A stretch of DNA of 64,000 bases from Sipunculus nudus. Lineage: Eukaryota; Annelida; Sipuncula; Golfingiida; Sipunculidae. Position numbers and translations under genes: made by a program. The notes under the pieces are model-generated. The model worked only from the letters and a program-made list of their open reading frames with translations. It was not told where the DNA came from and searched no databases. This document shows, in pieces, positions 37,926 to 48,211 of this stretch (position 1 is the first letter of the stretch; each line of letters begins with the position of its first letter). The stretch lies in NCBI GenBank assembly GCA_026874595.1, contig CM049312.1:26405956-26469955 (forward strand), written 5' to 3'.

Positions 37926-38984
37926 AGACATTTTCTCGTGTCTTTTATTTATTGTTCATGTGCTTAATGGACACCAATGTACTTTGGACGAAAATCCCAA
38001 GTCTACATATAAGCGTCTTTGTTGATGATTTTTTTACACGGAGAGACTAATTCCGAAATATATACAAACAGTGCTAATATGTTCCAGTGAATACTACAGA
38101 TTACCAAACACTAGAACCGTTTTTTATTTTACCATCACCATTATTATTATCACCATATTATTAACTATATTATTAACCATTATTATGTTCACACAGTGAA
38201 CCTCTACCTAGTGTACAGTACTAAAACGATAAGTGCTCCGTTGAGTACTACTTTCTAACTAATAAAAGACAAATATCAGCTCCCCTAGTCTTTACATGTC
38301 AAATGTAGAATACCTTTACTAATGTTGACTGTTTTGCCTGAAACACGTTACTAGGGTCAATAGAATAACAGTTAAACACGCATACACTAAGGACGCTAGC
38401 TCATACATCAGGTTAACACTCTACAGTACCTTGCCCACTCAGATATCGATTAAAAATACTTACACTCATCGGTCTTACCAGGATATGTGATCAGTACCGA
38501 CATTGAAAATCACCTTTTTCAGATTAATTATTACATACTTATGATGTCAAGGATGCATCCCTAAAAAAACAAATGTTGTAAACTTTTGTTATCAGTTAAA
38601 TAAACCATATGTATTATTCCTCTTTAGTTGGACACTAAAGCACAAAATTATTTGTAATAAATCATTGATATCCTTTTTTGTGATTTTTATTAATTTGCAT
38701 ACAAACGTGAACAGAAGGAGGATAAATGCATGGTATTCACATAATATATGTTTCTTAACTAGGAAACATGAAACCGAAATATATACCTATCTATTCTACA
38801 ACATATGCATGAACGCATCTTCTTAATTACATGTATACCAGGGGCCTATCCAGAGGGGTTCCCCAGTCGGTATGACCCCTCTACATTATAATATTTATGA
38901 TTATAACCCCAGTAATGACATTTAAGATACTAGTCTTATACGCAAGTTTAAGAAGTGATAGTTGTAATTTTTGTAGCCGCCACT
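37926..38984. other. intergenic, nothing recognised
   Basis: AT-rich. A caggggcctatccagagggg motif at 38838 resembles one end of the CAGGGGCGGAT-type MITEs, without a partner end. Confidence 0.4.
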
Positions 38985-40528
38985 TTAACTAACATTTATT
39001 TTTTTTTTATATATATCCCTGTGTTTGATACAAACTTTGTAGGGCTGGGCATCTAACGACAGACCGAATTCCTTAGGCTTCAGTGTGATTGGATGGTCAG
39101 GAGACTTCTCAAAGTGACAACACCGGAGTAAATTACAAATGACCAAAAAAACCTGCAGCCGCCCAAGGTGCTCCCCAAGACAACGACGCTTACCGTGGCC
39201 AAACGGCGACGCAGCCTCTGCTAAATCTCTGTTGACTTTACCGTTCTCCGTCAGAAACCTCTCTGGAACGAATGATTCGGGTGATTCCCAAAGGGACTCG
39301 TCTCGGTTTACTGCATACAAGTTAAAAAATACCAACGTCTTCTTTGGTATTTTGTATATTTTGAGTTGGGTGTCGGAGATTGTGAAATGGGCCAGCGACA
39401 AAGGAACGATCGAACTGTGGCGAAACACTTCCGCCATAAAAGCCTCTGTGTAAGGCATCCTGGCACGGTCAGAGTAAGAAATACTTAGCTTAGTTCCAAT
39501 GACATCCTCAATTTCTCTCTGGATTCGCTATTGAGCTTCCGGAAATGCCACAAGATAAAGAATACACCAGTGCAGAGTGGAAGTGACGGTGCTTATGCCG
39601 GGTATGATAAGGCTGATTATCGTGTATATGATAGCTTCATCACTCAAACCTACGTCATCCTTGCTGGATTGAGGAATATCTCTTGTTGCTTGTATAAATG
39701 CATCTAAAGCATCCCTCAGTTCTCCATCCTGAAATGTGTCCAGGTGCATCGTGATATGAGGGTCAACAAATGCTTGTACCCTTTCGTTCATGGTGATGAA
39801 TTTGTTTAGTTTCCTTTGGGTGAAAGGTCGTAAAAAGGGTAATAGGTCACTAGCGTTACCACCTGCTGATAGAAACGTCATAAACTCACTGACCATTTTG
39901 ACGTAAGCCTGGAACTGCGGGTCATCCTTAAACTCAAACCGATCACCAAAACAAACTGAAAAGATGATGCTCGCCACAGTGTCCCTGATGGCGATAAAAG
40001 GGTCAGTAACATGTTCACGTGAACATTCAGCCAGCAGGAACTTAGCTAGTTGTAGCGCTTCTTCTGTGATGACGTCATCTATTGGACGATTCCGGGAGGT
40101 ACTAAACATACGCAGTCCCGTTGCTGCGGTTCTCCGATGAAGTCGCCAGCGTGGGCTATAAGACTGCCAGGTGAATGTTGTGCGTTTAGCGATATACTGG
40201 AATGAATTGAAGTCAGGGCGGCCATCGAAGTCCGGTGCTTTATCAATTAACGCTTCTTTCATAGCACCATATTCCGAGATAACTACTGTTCTGTAACTGC
40301 CCATCCGAATCCTGAACACGGGGCCATACTTTTTTGTACATTCGAGTGAACGTAATGTGTGGGTTCTTACCAAGAAGAGGAAGTATGACCAAGTAAGGGT
40401 ATCCCCCATGGTCCCGGAGGCAGATCCCGTGTCCATACAAGATCCCAGATGACATTTGCTATCAGCAGAGCAACCAAAATGAGAAAAAGAACAGCTTGCA
40501 AGTCTATACCTGCATCTGACACCGCCAT
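38985..40528 (-). pseudogene. cytochrome P450 pseudogene, inverted paralogue of 28501-30027
   Basis: An intronless clan-2 P450 that aligns end to end with the intact gene. Translation from the ATG at 40528 opens MAVSDAGIDLQAV and keeps the anchor and PPGP hinge, then three lesions follow. A +1 insertion falls near 40385 (before the LGKNPHITF block) and another +1 near 40335 (a longer A-run in the codons for KKYGP). An in-frame TAG sits at 39528-39530, where the intact gene has AAG (EAQK-RIQ). The ExxR, PERF and haem Cys motifs are all intact, so the lesions look recent. The middle and 3' parts are almost identical to the functional gene, whereas the first ~130 bp and the last ~50 bp are clearly more diverged. 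The stop is at 38985. The two genes converge tail to tail. Confidence 0.9.
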
Positions 40529-40974
40529 TCTTTAGTCGTTCTCTCACCTTTTAAACCGAATCAGCTCTCTATAAGGTATCCTTAGTTTACCCACGTATAG
40601 TCTTTGAACCTTGTCATTATTTATAGCGGTGAAAACATATGCAGTGTCTGGCAATTAATGTGACGGATCGGATCGGAACAAACTGTTATGTTCAAAACCG
40701 TCCTTATCGCGTAATTAATAGGTATCCGGCGACATGTCTTAAATGATAGGAGCGTGTACCCAGAACCTTTTTATACCCATTCTTTTGACGTGATGTATTC
40801 GTATCCGATAACATGTTTAGGGACGTGCACTTTTATTGCTATCCATGGGTTGTGATTCATTGGTATCCTGCCAAGGGTAAACGCTAAAAACACGTTAAAT
40901 TTTTCAAAATTATGGTCGCAAACCAATAAGTGACGCTTAATCTACGGTTGTAAACGTGTACAGTTAGAAATCAA
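40529..40974. other. upstream flank of the P450 pseudogene
   Basis: No clear similarity by eye to the region upstream of the intact P450, and no supported element. Confidence 0.4.
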
Positions 40975-41310
40975 TACTATCACCTTCAATTTTTTTGGCA
41001 AGATACCAATAAATCAATGTTCATGTCAGAAATATGTCTATGGATTTTCTCATTCACTAAGACTACAGCCTATATGAGTGACATGTATATGATATTCAGT
41101 ATACACTTTCATGTCAACCTATCATAAAATGCTCAACTAATTTTCTAAGCAAGAATATATCCATTAAGGTCTAGCGTCCGGATATATAAGTTATTTGTAG
41201 ACCTGTTTCCAGAGCTCTGAGAGCATAAAACAAAATTTATGTGATATAATGCTAAAGAGTCTATCTATTTGTGTGTCCTTGTATTGAAAGCCATGTTTAT
41301 TGTAAGAACA
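40975..41310. repeat. diverged direct repeat B2
   Basis: Partner of 37555-37925. It begins at ctatcaccttcaattt and ends near gtgtccttgtattga. Confidence 0.65.
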
Positions 41311-41632
41311 ACGTATGTATAAAATTCATATTTTCGGGTACATAGCATTCGTCCCATGTCATTTATATATCGTATGTATGAATAATTGGACCCCAGGTTA
41401 CTTTGATATGAAAATATCCAACCCGACATATACTTGTCTATGCATATGTTTGTGCCATACAGAAACTCATAGGCAGACTTATAGACACACAGTGGAAATG
41501 ATTTCCAGTGAAGTTTACTATAATCATGTATGTTATTGGAGTATAGAATCTTTTTATCTTCTTATAAACTTTATTATTATCATACGTTGCATCGGTAACT
41601 AGCGTGCAATACCAACATGAAAATAATCCGAT

Positions 41633-42070
41633 GTTACGAAGATAAATTGTTCAGGGGATATACTGGGCCTATCCGGGATTCGAACCCATAACTGTGGCGC
41701 ACAAGTCGGGCGTACCAACCGCTTCGCTAGAAGAGAAAGCTTCACTAGCGAGACAGTTCGGTCCGCTTATATGTCCCCCCCCCCCCCTGTAACACACACC
41801 CGTTTAATAGCGTTCTGCTGTCAGAACAAGATAAAATATCTCAGGATTCACACTTTGGGAGCTAATTCCATGGTCCACAAAGTTTGCAGTCATCTCGGAC
41901 GAGCCCCCATTTTGTTACGAAGATAAATTGTTCAGGGAAAAAAACTGGGCCGAGCCGGGATTCGAACCCATAACGGTGGCGCACATGTCCGGTGTACCAA
42001 CCGCTTCGCTAGAAAAGCAAGCTTCCTTAGCGAGGCTGTTCGGTCCGCTTTTATGTCACCCCGCCGTAAC
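41633..42070 (-). mobile_element. dimeric tRNA-derived SINE-like element (copy 2)
   Basis: The same architecture as 12268-12728. Unit one starts at 41633 (gttacgaagataaattgttc), a spacer contains gcgttctgctgtcagaacaag, and unit two runs 41914-42070, ending cgtaac. Both units have a perfect box B on the - strand (from ggattcgaacc) and a box A (from ccaaccgcttcgctag). A poly-C run expands the end of unit one (41776-41788). Confidence 0.78.
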
Positions 42071-42429
42071 AATAACCAAGACAAAGATCCGCTCCCATCT
42101 CTCACATGGAATATACCCTTTCGACTGATGACCCTATTGCCTGAAACAGAATCACTAGGGTCACTAGGATAAGATTTAAACACAGAATTTCTCCAATACA
42201 GCGCCGCTCGCCGAGACTGAAAGGCCAATAGATTTAAGTTCTTGATTTGTCCAGCAAACGCCCGTCATTCAAATGAAAACGTTCTTGTCGAAAAGTTCGC
42301 GGGTAATCCAAAAAGAATCCTCATGACTAAGAGACCATAGGTTAATAATGTTACGGAACCTAATATAAACAGATCACGTATGCGTGATGAACACAAATTT
42401 TGAAATGGAGATAAAAACAAATCAGATTC

Positions 42430-43063
42430 TGTAACACTAGGCAGCGTGAAATGTCTAGGGGAATGTAAAAAGAAGTAAGTGTTTTTTTTTTGTTATTAAT
42501 TAACTATAATTTATTCTTAAAACAACCCTAACATTACAATACACTAAATCAATCCAATTAAACAGGTAAACAGCGGAATAGCAACAAGTCAATACAATCA
42601 CAGAGAAAATAATGTGAGTGCACAGTACCTGGATACCAAGACATCACAACGATAAGTCCTTTAAATGTAAACTCTTGGACTATGACAGACCAGTGGAAAG
42701 TTCTTCCAACATCCAGAAAGTAAACTGAAGTCCATTTGCATAAAATCCAGGAGAAAGTCTTTGAAATCCATAAATGCCGCATTAGTCGGATAAGGTCCTA
42801 GAATCTGGCACACGCTTCTGCGTCCGCTCGAATCTGCTCTGCTGTTCTCTCTCTGCCCTCGTTCTAAAACACAGCCTCTTATATACCTTCAAACCTCAAG
42901 CCGAGAATTTTCCACTTCTCGAACAGTCTATAAGGATCCTACTCCATAGTAAACATGCGTTTCAGGAATTCGCTAGAAAACATCGCCGTGCCTCTACACA
43001 CCATGGTGTTCACGTGATCTCGCCCCAAGCCAGCACGACAACAAGAGTTCAACCATCTTAACA
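42430..43063 (-). mobile_element. solo LTR (about 634 bp)
   Basis: Read on the - strand, this segment begins TGTTAAGATGG and ends GTGTTACA, giving TG...CA ends with imperfect terminal complementarity. The flanks gattc (42425-42429) and gatgc (43064-43068) are a plausible decayed 5-bp target duplication. Inside is a TATA-like tatataagagg (about 42875) upstream of a purine-rich gggcagagagagaac, as expected of an LTR promoter. Related copies lie at 11130-11605 and 63858-64000. No internal retroviral-type coding region adjoins it. Confidence 0.6.
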
Positions 43064-43590
43064 GATGCTGTACTGTCAATTAAATGCCTTTAATTGATAA
43101 CAGGTGTGGAATTCAGTGCAATCATTCACCCCATAATTTTTTAATAAACCAACACCTGAGTAGCATTGGGAATTATTAATTCCAATTAATTGGGAATTGA
43201 TTAAATTTACTACATTTTGGTATTGGTCTGGCTTATGATCTGCATCCAAAAAAGGACTCCCAGAAATTTTCACAAACTCTCATAAATGCAGAAATGAAAC
43301 TGAGAATGAGGGTCAGTGAGTGTATACAAATGGAGTCAAGCTTCGTATTTGCCATGTGCACGCATGTTCAGGTCACGGTCAGCGCTCAGTACTTTGGAGT
43401 GAGGGTGTCCAGTGGTTGTCTGTAATACGGCTTTTGTACACCGGCAGTTTCAAAGTATGAACTACAGCATCGGGATTTCAATGTTCGCAGAGGGTTTGTG
43501 AAATGTGTGCTCTAAATTCTGAGGTGAACATCCCATAATCGGGACCCCCACATGACGGAGGCTTGCATTCCTTGAAATGCAGTGGTAATT
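43064..43590. other. intergenic, nothing recognised
   Basis: No supported gene. Confidence 0.4.
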
Positions 43591-43722
43591 CACCTGACGA
43601 AGAAGCCTGTGTGCTTCCAACTCGTGTGTTTATAAACTAGTTTGTCTATCTAAAAGGCGTCACTCTTTAACTTTACCTTCGCTTCAACTACAGACTAACA
43701 CGGCTTTACCACTTATTACTAT

Positions 43723-43782
<60 letters not shown>

Positions 43783-43840
43783 TCGTGGATCACAAGACTT
43801 GACTCAATAAGCGTCTTCATCAAGTATGTTGCAAATATAA
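43590..43840. repeat. possible Penelope-like element termini around a microsatellite
   Basis: On + at about 43594, cctgacgaagaagcctgtgt is followed by gcttccaactcgtgtg, a hairpin behind a CTGAnGA core. On - at about 43835-43785 a second one reads ttgatgaagacgcttattga then gtcaagtcttgtgatccac. Such CTGATGA...GAAAC stem blocks are known from Penelope-like retroelements and their hammerhead motifs. Here the GAAA part is altered in both. An (AC)n(AT)n tract (43726-43780) lies between them. Confidence 0.35.
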
Positions 43841-44716
43841 CAACTATTTATTTGCATTCAATTCGATTTGGATAAATACATTAATTGAAAAATAGAGCAT
43901 ATCCATCCCTAGAACATAATATGTGAAAAAAGGCCAGTTTGCTTCACTAAAAACTAAATACTAAAACTAGTGTCATGTTGTAGGTAAATATTATTTTGAT
44001 ATATAATATTGATTGCTTAACTTTCTGCAATTTTGCATTCGAGGCGCAGGTGAAGTTGAGAGTTTATTGATCATTTTTGCGACATCCGTAAGAAAATTGG
44101 GCACCTGCCATCAATCTTTGCTCCTTCCAATGCATTCCAGAGCATCACACGAAGATATGTTGAACGATACACTGCCATTTGCCTTAAGGATTATTGTCAG
44201 AATACCTAACCAGTGACAAAATTATAATTAACTAATTTAGAAAATATGATAAAGAGAGTCTTTATCCGAGGGTCGCAATGGTTCGATAGTTGCTGAGCCA
44301 GCTATTTTCACAAATATGTTGTGTTGGACGGGAGGTATTTTAAAATTGCATGATACGGTAGGCCTAACTTCTCATTAATTATATGGAAATTAAAATCAGA
44401 GAAGTTACTTTTTTTCAAAAAAGGTGCTCCGTCAGATATTAAATAAAAAACGAATACACTCAGTTAATGTATAATAATGTAATCTCAGTTCATAAAATTA
44501 AAATTTTTGTCAGTTTCACGATCAAGACCCCCATATAACAGCACAGGATAGGCAGTTCACTTAAGGCTAAAATTACAAGTGATCTTATTAAATAAAAGGT
44601 CCAATTTTGCTCTCTCTGCTTCATCGACCTATAAGACATTAAGACTATATTATCGAAGCCATGTAACTATCGCCAGCGTGACGGACACCAGCAAAGCGAG
44701 GAATGCACAGAGCCAA
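43841..44716. other. intergenic, nothing recognised
   Basis: AT-rich. Two ORFs of 63-67 codons have no recognisable domain. Confidence 0.4.
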
Positions 44717-45021
44717 CAGGGGCGGATACAGGAATTTAGAATAGGGGGCTCACTCAGCGATAATTCGTAGCGGGTTAGCTGAGGCGCGAGGCAGAGGGGA
44801 TTGGGCGGGGGAGGCGGGGCTTGTGGTCATGGCCCAGTTGTAGAAAATTTCTGGAAATTTAGGTTGTATTCTTGCAATCTTGGGTCGCTTAAATGCAATA
44901 TAAGCAAAACATACATTGTAACTGTTCTAAACACTTGGTGTACTATGGGGTTTCCCCACCAAGATTTCTTTGGTGAGGTCGAGAAAAGGGTGGGGACCCC
45001 CCCCCCTTAAATCCGCCCCTG
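44717..45021. mobile_element. short MITE, CAGGGGCGGAT ends, 5-bp target duplication
   Basis: A 305-bp non-coding element with perfect 11-bp inverted ends (caggggcggat at 44717 and atccgcccctg ending at 45021), flanked on both sides by gccaa. G-rich left and C-rich right sub-terminal parts extend the complementarity loosely. Ends of this kind with a 5-bp duplication suggest a hAT-related group, but the superfamily is inference. It lies 183 bp from the Harbinger element. Confidence 0.7.
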
Positions 45022-45219
45022 GCCAATGTTAACACATTTATTTTTACTGACAGCTAACTAGACAATCAACCCGCTTGCACATTGCCCTGTGCCGACGAGG
45101 TGCCGGGCCTGTCTGTCTGAGCCTGTGCATGCCGGTTGCTGGACTGGCGATCTGTCAGCCAAAACGAAATGCAACATATGCTCTGAGCACTCCTTGCTGG
45201 GCTGGGGCCTGTTGCATAA

Positions 45220-45320
45220 AATTTTCGCATATCGCAAATTTGCGATGCACTTGCGATGAAAATTGCGAAGCTCTTGCGACGGTTGCATAAAGCAGTTCGC
45301 ACTTACGATGTTTCACAACG
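45220..45320. repeat. Harbinger left sub-terminal motif cluster
   Basis: Repeated tcgca / tcgcaa / ttgcgat / ttgcgac words in both orientations over about 95 bp. A matching cluster lies at 57170-57306. These are plausible binding sites for the Myb-like protein or transposase. Confidence 0.6.
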
Positions 45321-45384
45321 CTGACCTATTTTTTTCTGGGCGCTTCATATTTCCTGCCTGCTCAAGAACATACAGCGCGTTAAC

Positions 45385-46187
45385 ATGTCAGGTGACCCAA
45401 AAAAAGATAATCGACAAGCCAATTACTCAAAAGACGAATTAGAAATTCTAATCCATGAAGTGCAGAGCAGGAAACACATTTTGTTTGCCTCGCTAACGAA
45501 CACCATCACAAACAAAGTTAAGGAAAATAAATGGCACAAAGTGGCCTCGGCCGTGAGTTCCGTGGGACCAATAGTACGAACGGCGGCACAAGTCAGAAAC
45601 AAATGGCGGGAATACGTAAGCAGAACGAAGAAGAAAAATACGGCACACAGGAGGGAAATGAGAGCCACAGGTGGCGGAGTTCACCCGGTGCCGGAGTTGA
45701 CCGATTCAGAAGAGAAGGCACTCTCTGTCGTTGGAAACACTGCCATTTACGGGATAGATAATTCAATAGACACTGATAGATCAACAACAGAAAAATACTT
45801 GCCCTCTTCAGATACAACATACTTTGACAGGGGTTTAGACCCAACTAATCATTCTGCTGAAGAAAGGTCTGCGTCTCCGATCCAGAAGAAGACCTTGCAT
45901 CTGAGGCAAAACAGAAACGAACATCGCGCAAGGCATTTGAGCAAGAAGGGAAAGCACACTCAGAAATTCTCTTGGAGATAGAAAGGGAGAGACTGAATAT
46001 TGAGCAGGAGCACCTAAAAGTGGCTAGAGCAAAGTCTGCCGCTTTACAGAACATAGTCGAATTGCTCAAATCTCATCCATCTTTATGTAAAAATATATAC
46101 GAACACCAAACCCCAAGACAAACTGTACAAAATTACGAATCTCTGGAATCCTTTGAAGCACGAGAGCACATCTACACAAACCTTTAA
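45385..46187 (+). pseudogene. Harbinger Myb/SANT-like DNA-binding protein, one frameshift
   Basis: The accessory protein of PIF/Harbinger elements, which binds the ends and helps the nuclease into the nucleus. From the ATG at 45385, residues about 12-85 form a Myb/SANT-like trihelix (YSKDELEILIHEV; ENKWHKVASAVSSVG; RTAAQVRNKWREY) followed by a basic segment. The frame open from 45385 ends at 45981, but from about 45860 the protein-like sequence continues in another frame (VSDPEEDLASEAKQK) into a coiled coil (LLEIERERLNIEQEHL) that stops at 46187. A single-base indel near 45860 therefore breaks the gene. Its stop is followed at once by a strong splice donor (AG|gtaaga at 46193). Confidence 0.8.
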
Positions 46188-46242
46188 TGCAGGTAAGAAA
46201 TTTTGAGGAAAAAAAAATAGTATTGAATTTTTGGCTAAAGGG

Positions 46243-46895
46243 CAATTACCCCCTGGACGTTTACCCTTGACAATAAGCCCCCGGACAATTACCCCCGATA
46301 CAATAACCCCGGACAATAACCCTCAAAACAATAACCCCAGAAACAATAACCCTGGACAATAAACCCCGAAAAATAACCCCGGATAATTACCCCCAAACAA
46401 TACCCTCAAATCAATAATCCTCAAATCAATAACCTGGACAATAAGCCCCCGGACAAATACCCCCCCCCCCCCCCCCGAGACAATAACCTCCAAAACAATA
46501 ACCCCGGACAATAAGCCCCCGGATAATTACCCCCGAGAAAATAACCCCGAAACAATAACCCTCAAAACAATAACCCCGGACAATAAACCCCTGACTATAA
46601 GCCCCAAGACAATAACCCCCAAAACAATAAACCTCAAATCAATAACCCGGACAATAAGCCCCCGAACAAATACCCCCAGAGACAATAACCCCGGACAATA
46701 ACCCTCGAAATAATAACCCCGGAAACAATACCCCGGACAATAACCCCGGAAACAATAACCCCGGACAATAAGCCCCGGGGCAATTACCCAAGGACAATAA
46801 CCCCGAAACAAATGCCCAGATAAAAAGCCCCCAGATAATTACCGCCGAGACAATAACCTCCCAGACATTTAACTCCCCAGACAAATACCCCCGAT
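46243..46895. repeat. ~15-bp minisatellite (ccccggacaataa)
   Basis: About 40 degenerate units of ccccggacaataac type in the Harbinger region between the two genes. A short related array lies in the opposite orientation at 54345-54482. Antisense ORFs rich in VIVSG/VIVRG arise because the period is a multiple of three. Confidence 0.92.
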
Positions 46896-47303
46896 CGTCC
46901 CCTACCCAGGGTGAGTTCTCTGCATGCTCAATGGGAAGGCTGTGCCTAACAGGCGTGTTTCACTCACATACGAGTGCGATTTTTGGGGTGCCTCTTGTTA
47001 AGACCCAGTAGTGGGGATGATTATGCCACCAGGACCCGCAGGTGCCGTAGACACCGGGCCTGGGTGATACCAGAATAAAATAAAATGATCGGAAGCGAGG
47101 GCTACCGCCCTTTCAAGTAGTTCCAAACCGAAATGGAATTCTGTAGATTTAAATATTTTGGTTAAGATAGATAAGCAGCATTATAAAATGGAGACGGTTA
47201 CCTCCACCGAAAAAAAATGTAAAAAAATATCTCCCCTGACAATTACATACGGATAATGCCCCACGGACATTTACCAACACTAATGAATCAAATAATTTAA
47301 ATT
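46896..47303. other. Harbinger interior, non-coding
   Basis: Contains a GC-richer block (46900-47075) that ends agaataaaataaaatg and could be a short retroposon tail; this is not established. The rest is AT-rich. Confidence 0.35.
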
Positions 47304-47321
47304 ATATATATATATATATAT
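47304..47321. repeat. (TA)n tract, left half of the retrotransposon target
   Basis: Continues as (AT)n at 54008-54034 on the other side of the LTR element. Together they form the original microsatellite. Confidence 0.9.
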
Positions 47322-48055
47322 TGTTGCATGGACGTCACCCGGACATCGGAAGATGGCGCCACGAAGTGGTGTGGCCGCCCCCGTTTCCACGCTTATGGAT
47401 CCACCCCGCTATCAGTGACTACTGACGCGCTTTTAGAAACATAAAAACTATTCTTGGACCATTCAGTACTGGTTTTGCAGTTCTGCCGGCGCTATCGTTT
47501 CTCTCAAGCAAAACCACAAACTTCTGCGGTTTCCACCCATTGTTGAAAACCTATAAAACGAACTCGCCTGCAGTACGAGGCGGGACTATTGACTTCGCCA
47601 ACGCCACGTTGCTGTTATCCCCGGGGACCGTGACCGTGGGCTCTTGGTCCCTAAGCCCACGGAATGCCATGAAACACGCCATGAACTTTATTATTTAGGA
47701 AGAGGAGAGACTTTATGTTTGTTTGGTGCCACATGGATTAATACAGGACTTCAGTTTTGTGTGTGCCCGAATTATGTGTTGATGATGGACTTCAGTTTCT
47801 CGTATACCGGATTCAGTTAAGTATTTCGTTACAGTTCGTTATTTAGAGACTCAGTTTTCGTCAGAGACTTGGTTATACATTACGTAATGAATTGACTATT
47901 ATATTATTTGTGTATGAATGTAAATATTGTAATATAGGAATATAGCACTGTTTTTGCTCCCATATTTTGGTTACGTATTCATTTGAAGAGAACGTGTCTG
48001 AGCATATGTGTTACGGTTCGGCCTGAGTTGTTTGGTGTGAAAAGGGACCGTAACA
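47322..48055 (+). repeat. 5' LTR of the Gmr1-like element
   Basis: TG...CA boundaries. TATAAAA at 47552-47558 is the probable promoter. No AATAAA was seen in the LTR. Confidence 0.95.
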
Positions 48056-48076
48056 TAATGGCGACCGCGACGAGAC
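48056..48076 (+). promoter_or_regulatory. candidate primer-binding site
   Basis: tggcgaccgcgacgagac begins 3 bp after the LTR. TGG is the expected complement of a tRNA CCA end. The tRNA species was not identified. Confidence 0.6.
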
Positions 48077-48211
48077 CCTGTATTTCGTAATAACGGCTAC
48101 ATTTGGATGTAATATTTCAGTGGTCTCTATAACTTCTAGTTATTGAACTAGTATTTAACTACAATTGAACTCGTATATTTCTCAGACACTTTATCTTGAT
48201 ACTTTGCAAAT

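Noticed and set aside
39139-39453. 104-codon + strand ORF opposite the P450 pseudogene (and 29637-29888 opposite the intact gene)
   Set aside because: Antisense shadow of P450 coding sequence, shared only because the genes are paralogues.
46083-46884. Antisense ORFs rich in VIVSG
   Set aside because: Artefact of a 15-bp repeat whose period preserves the frame.
46900-47090. Separate SINE ending in aataaaataaaatg
   Set aside because: No pol III boxes or target duplication could be seen, so it is left as a note only.
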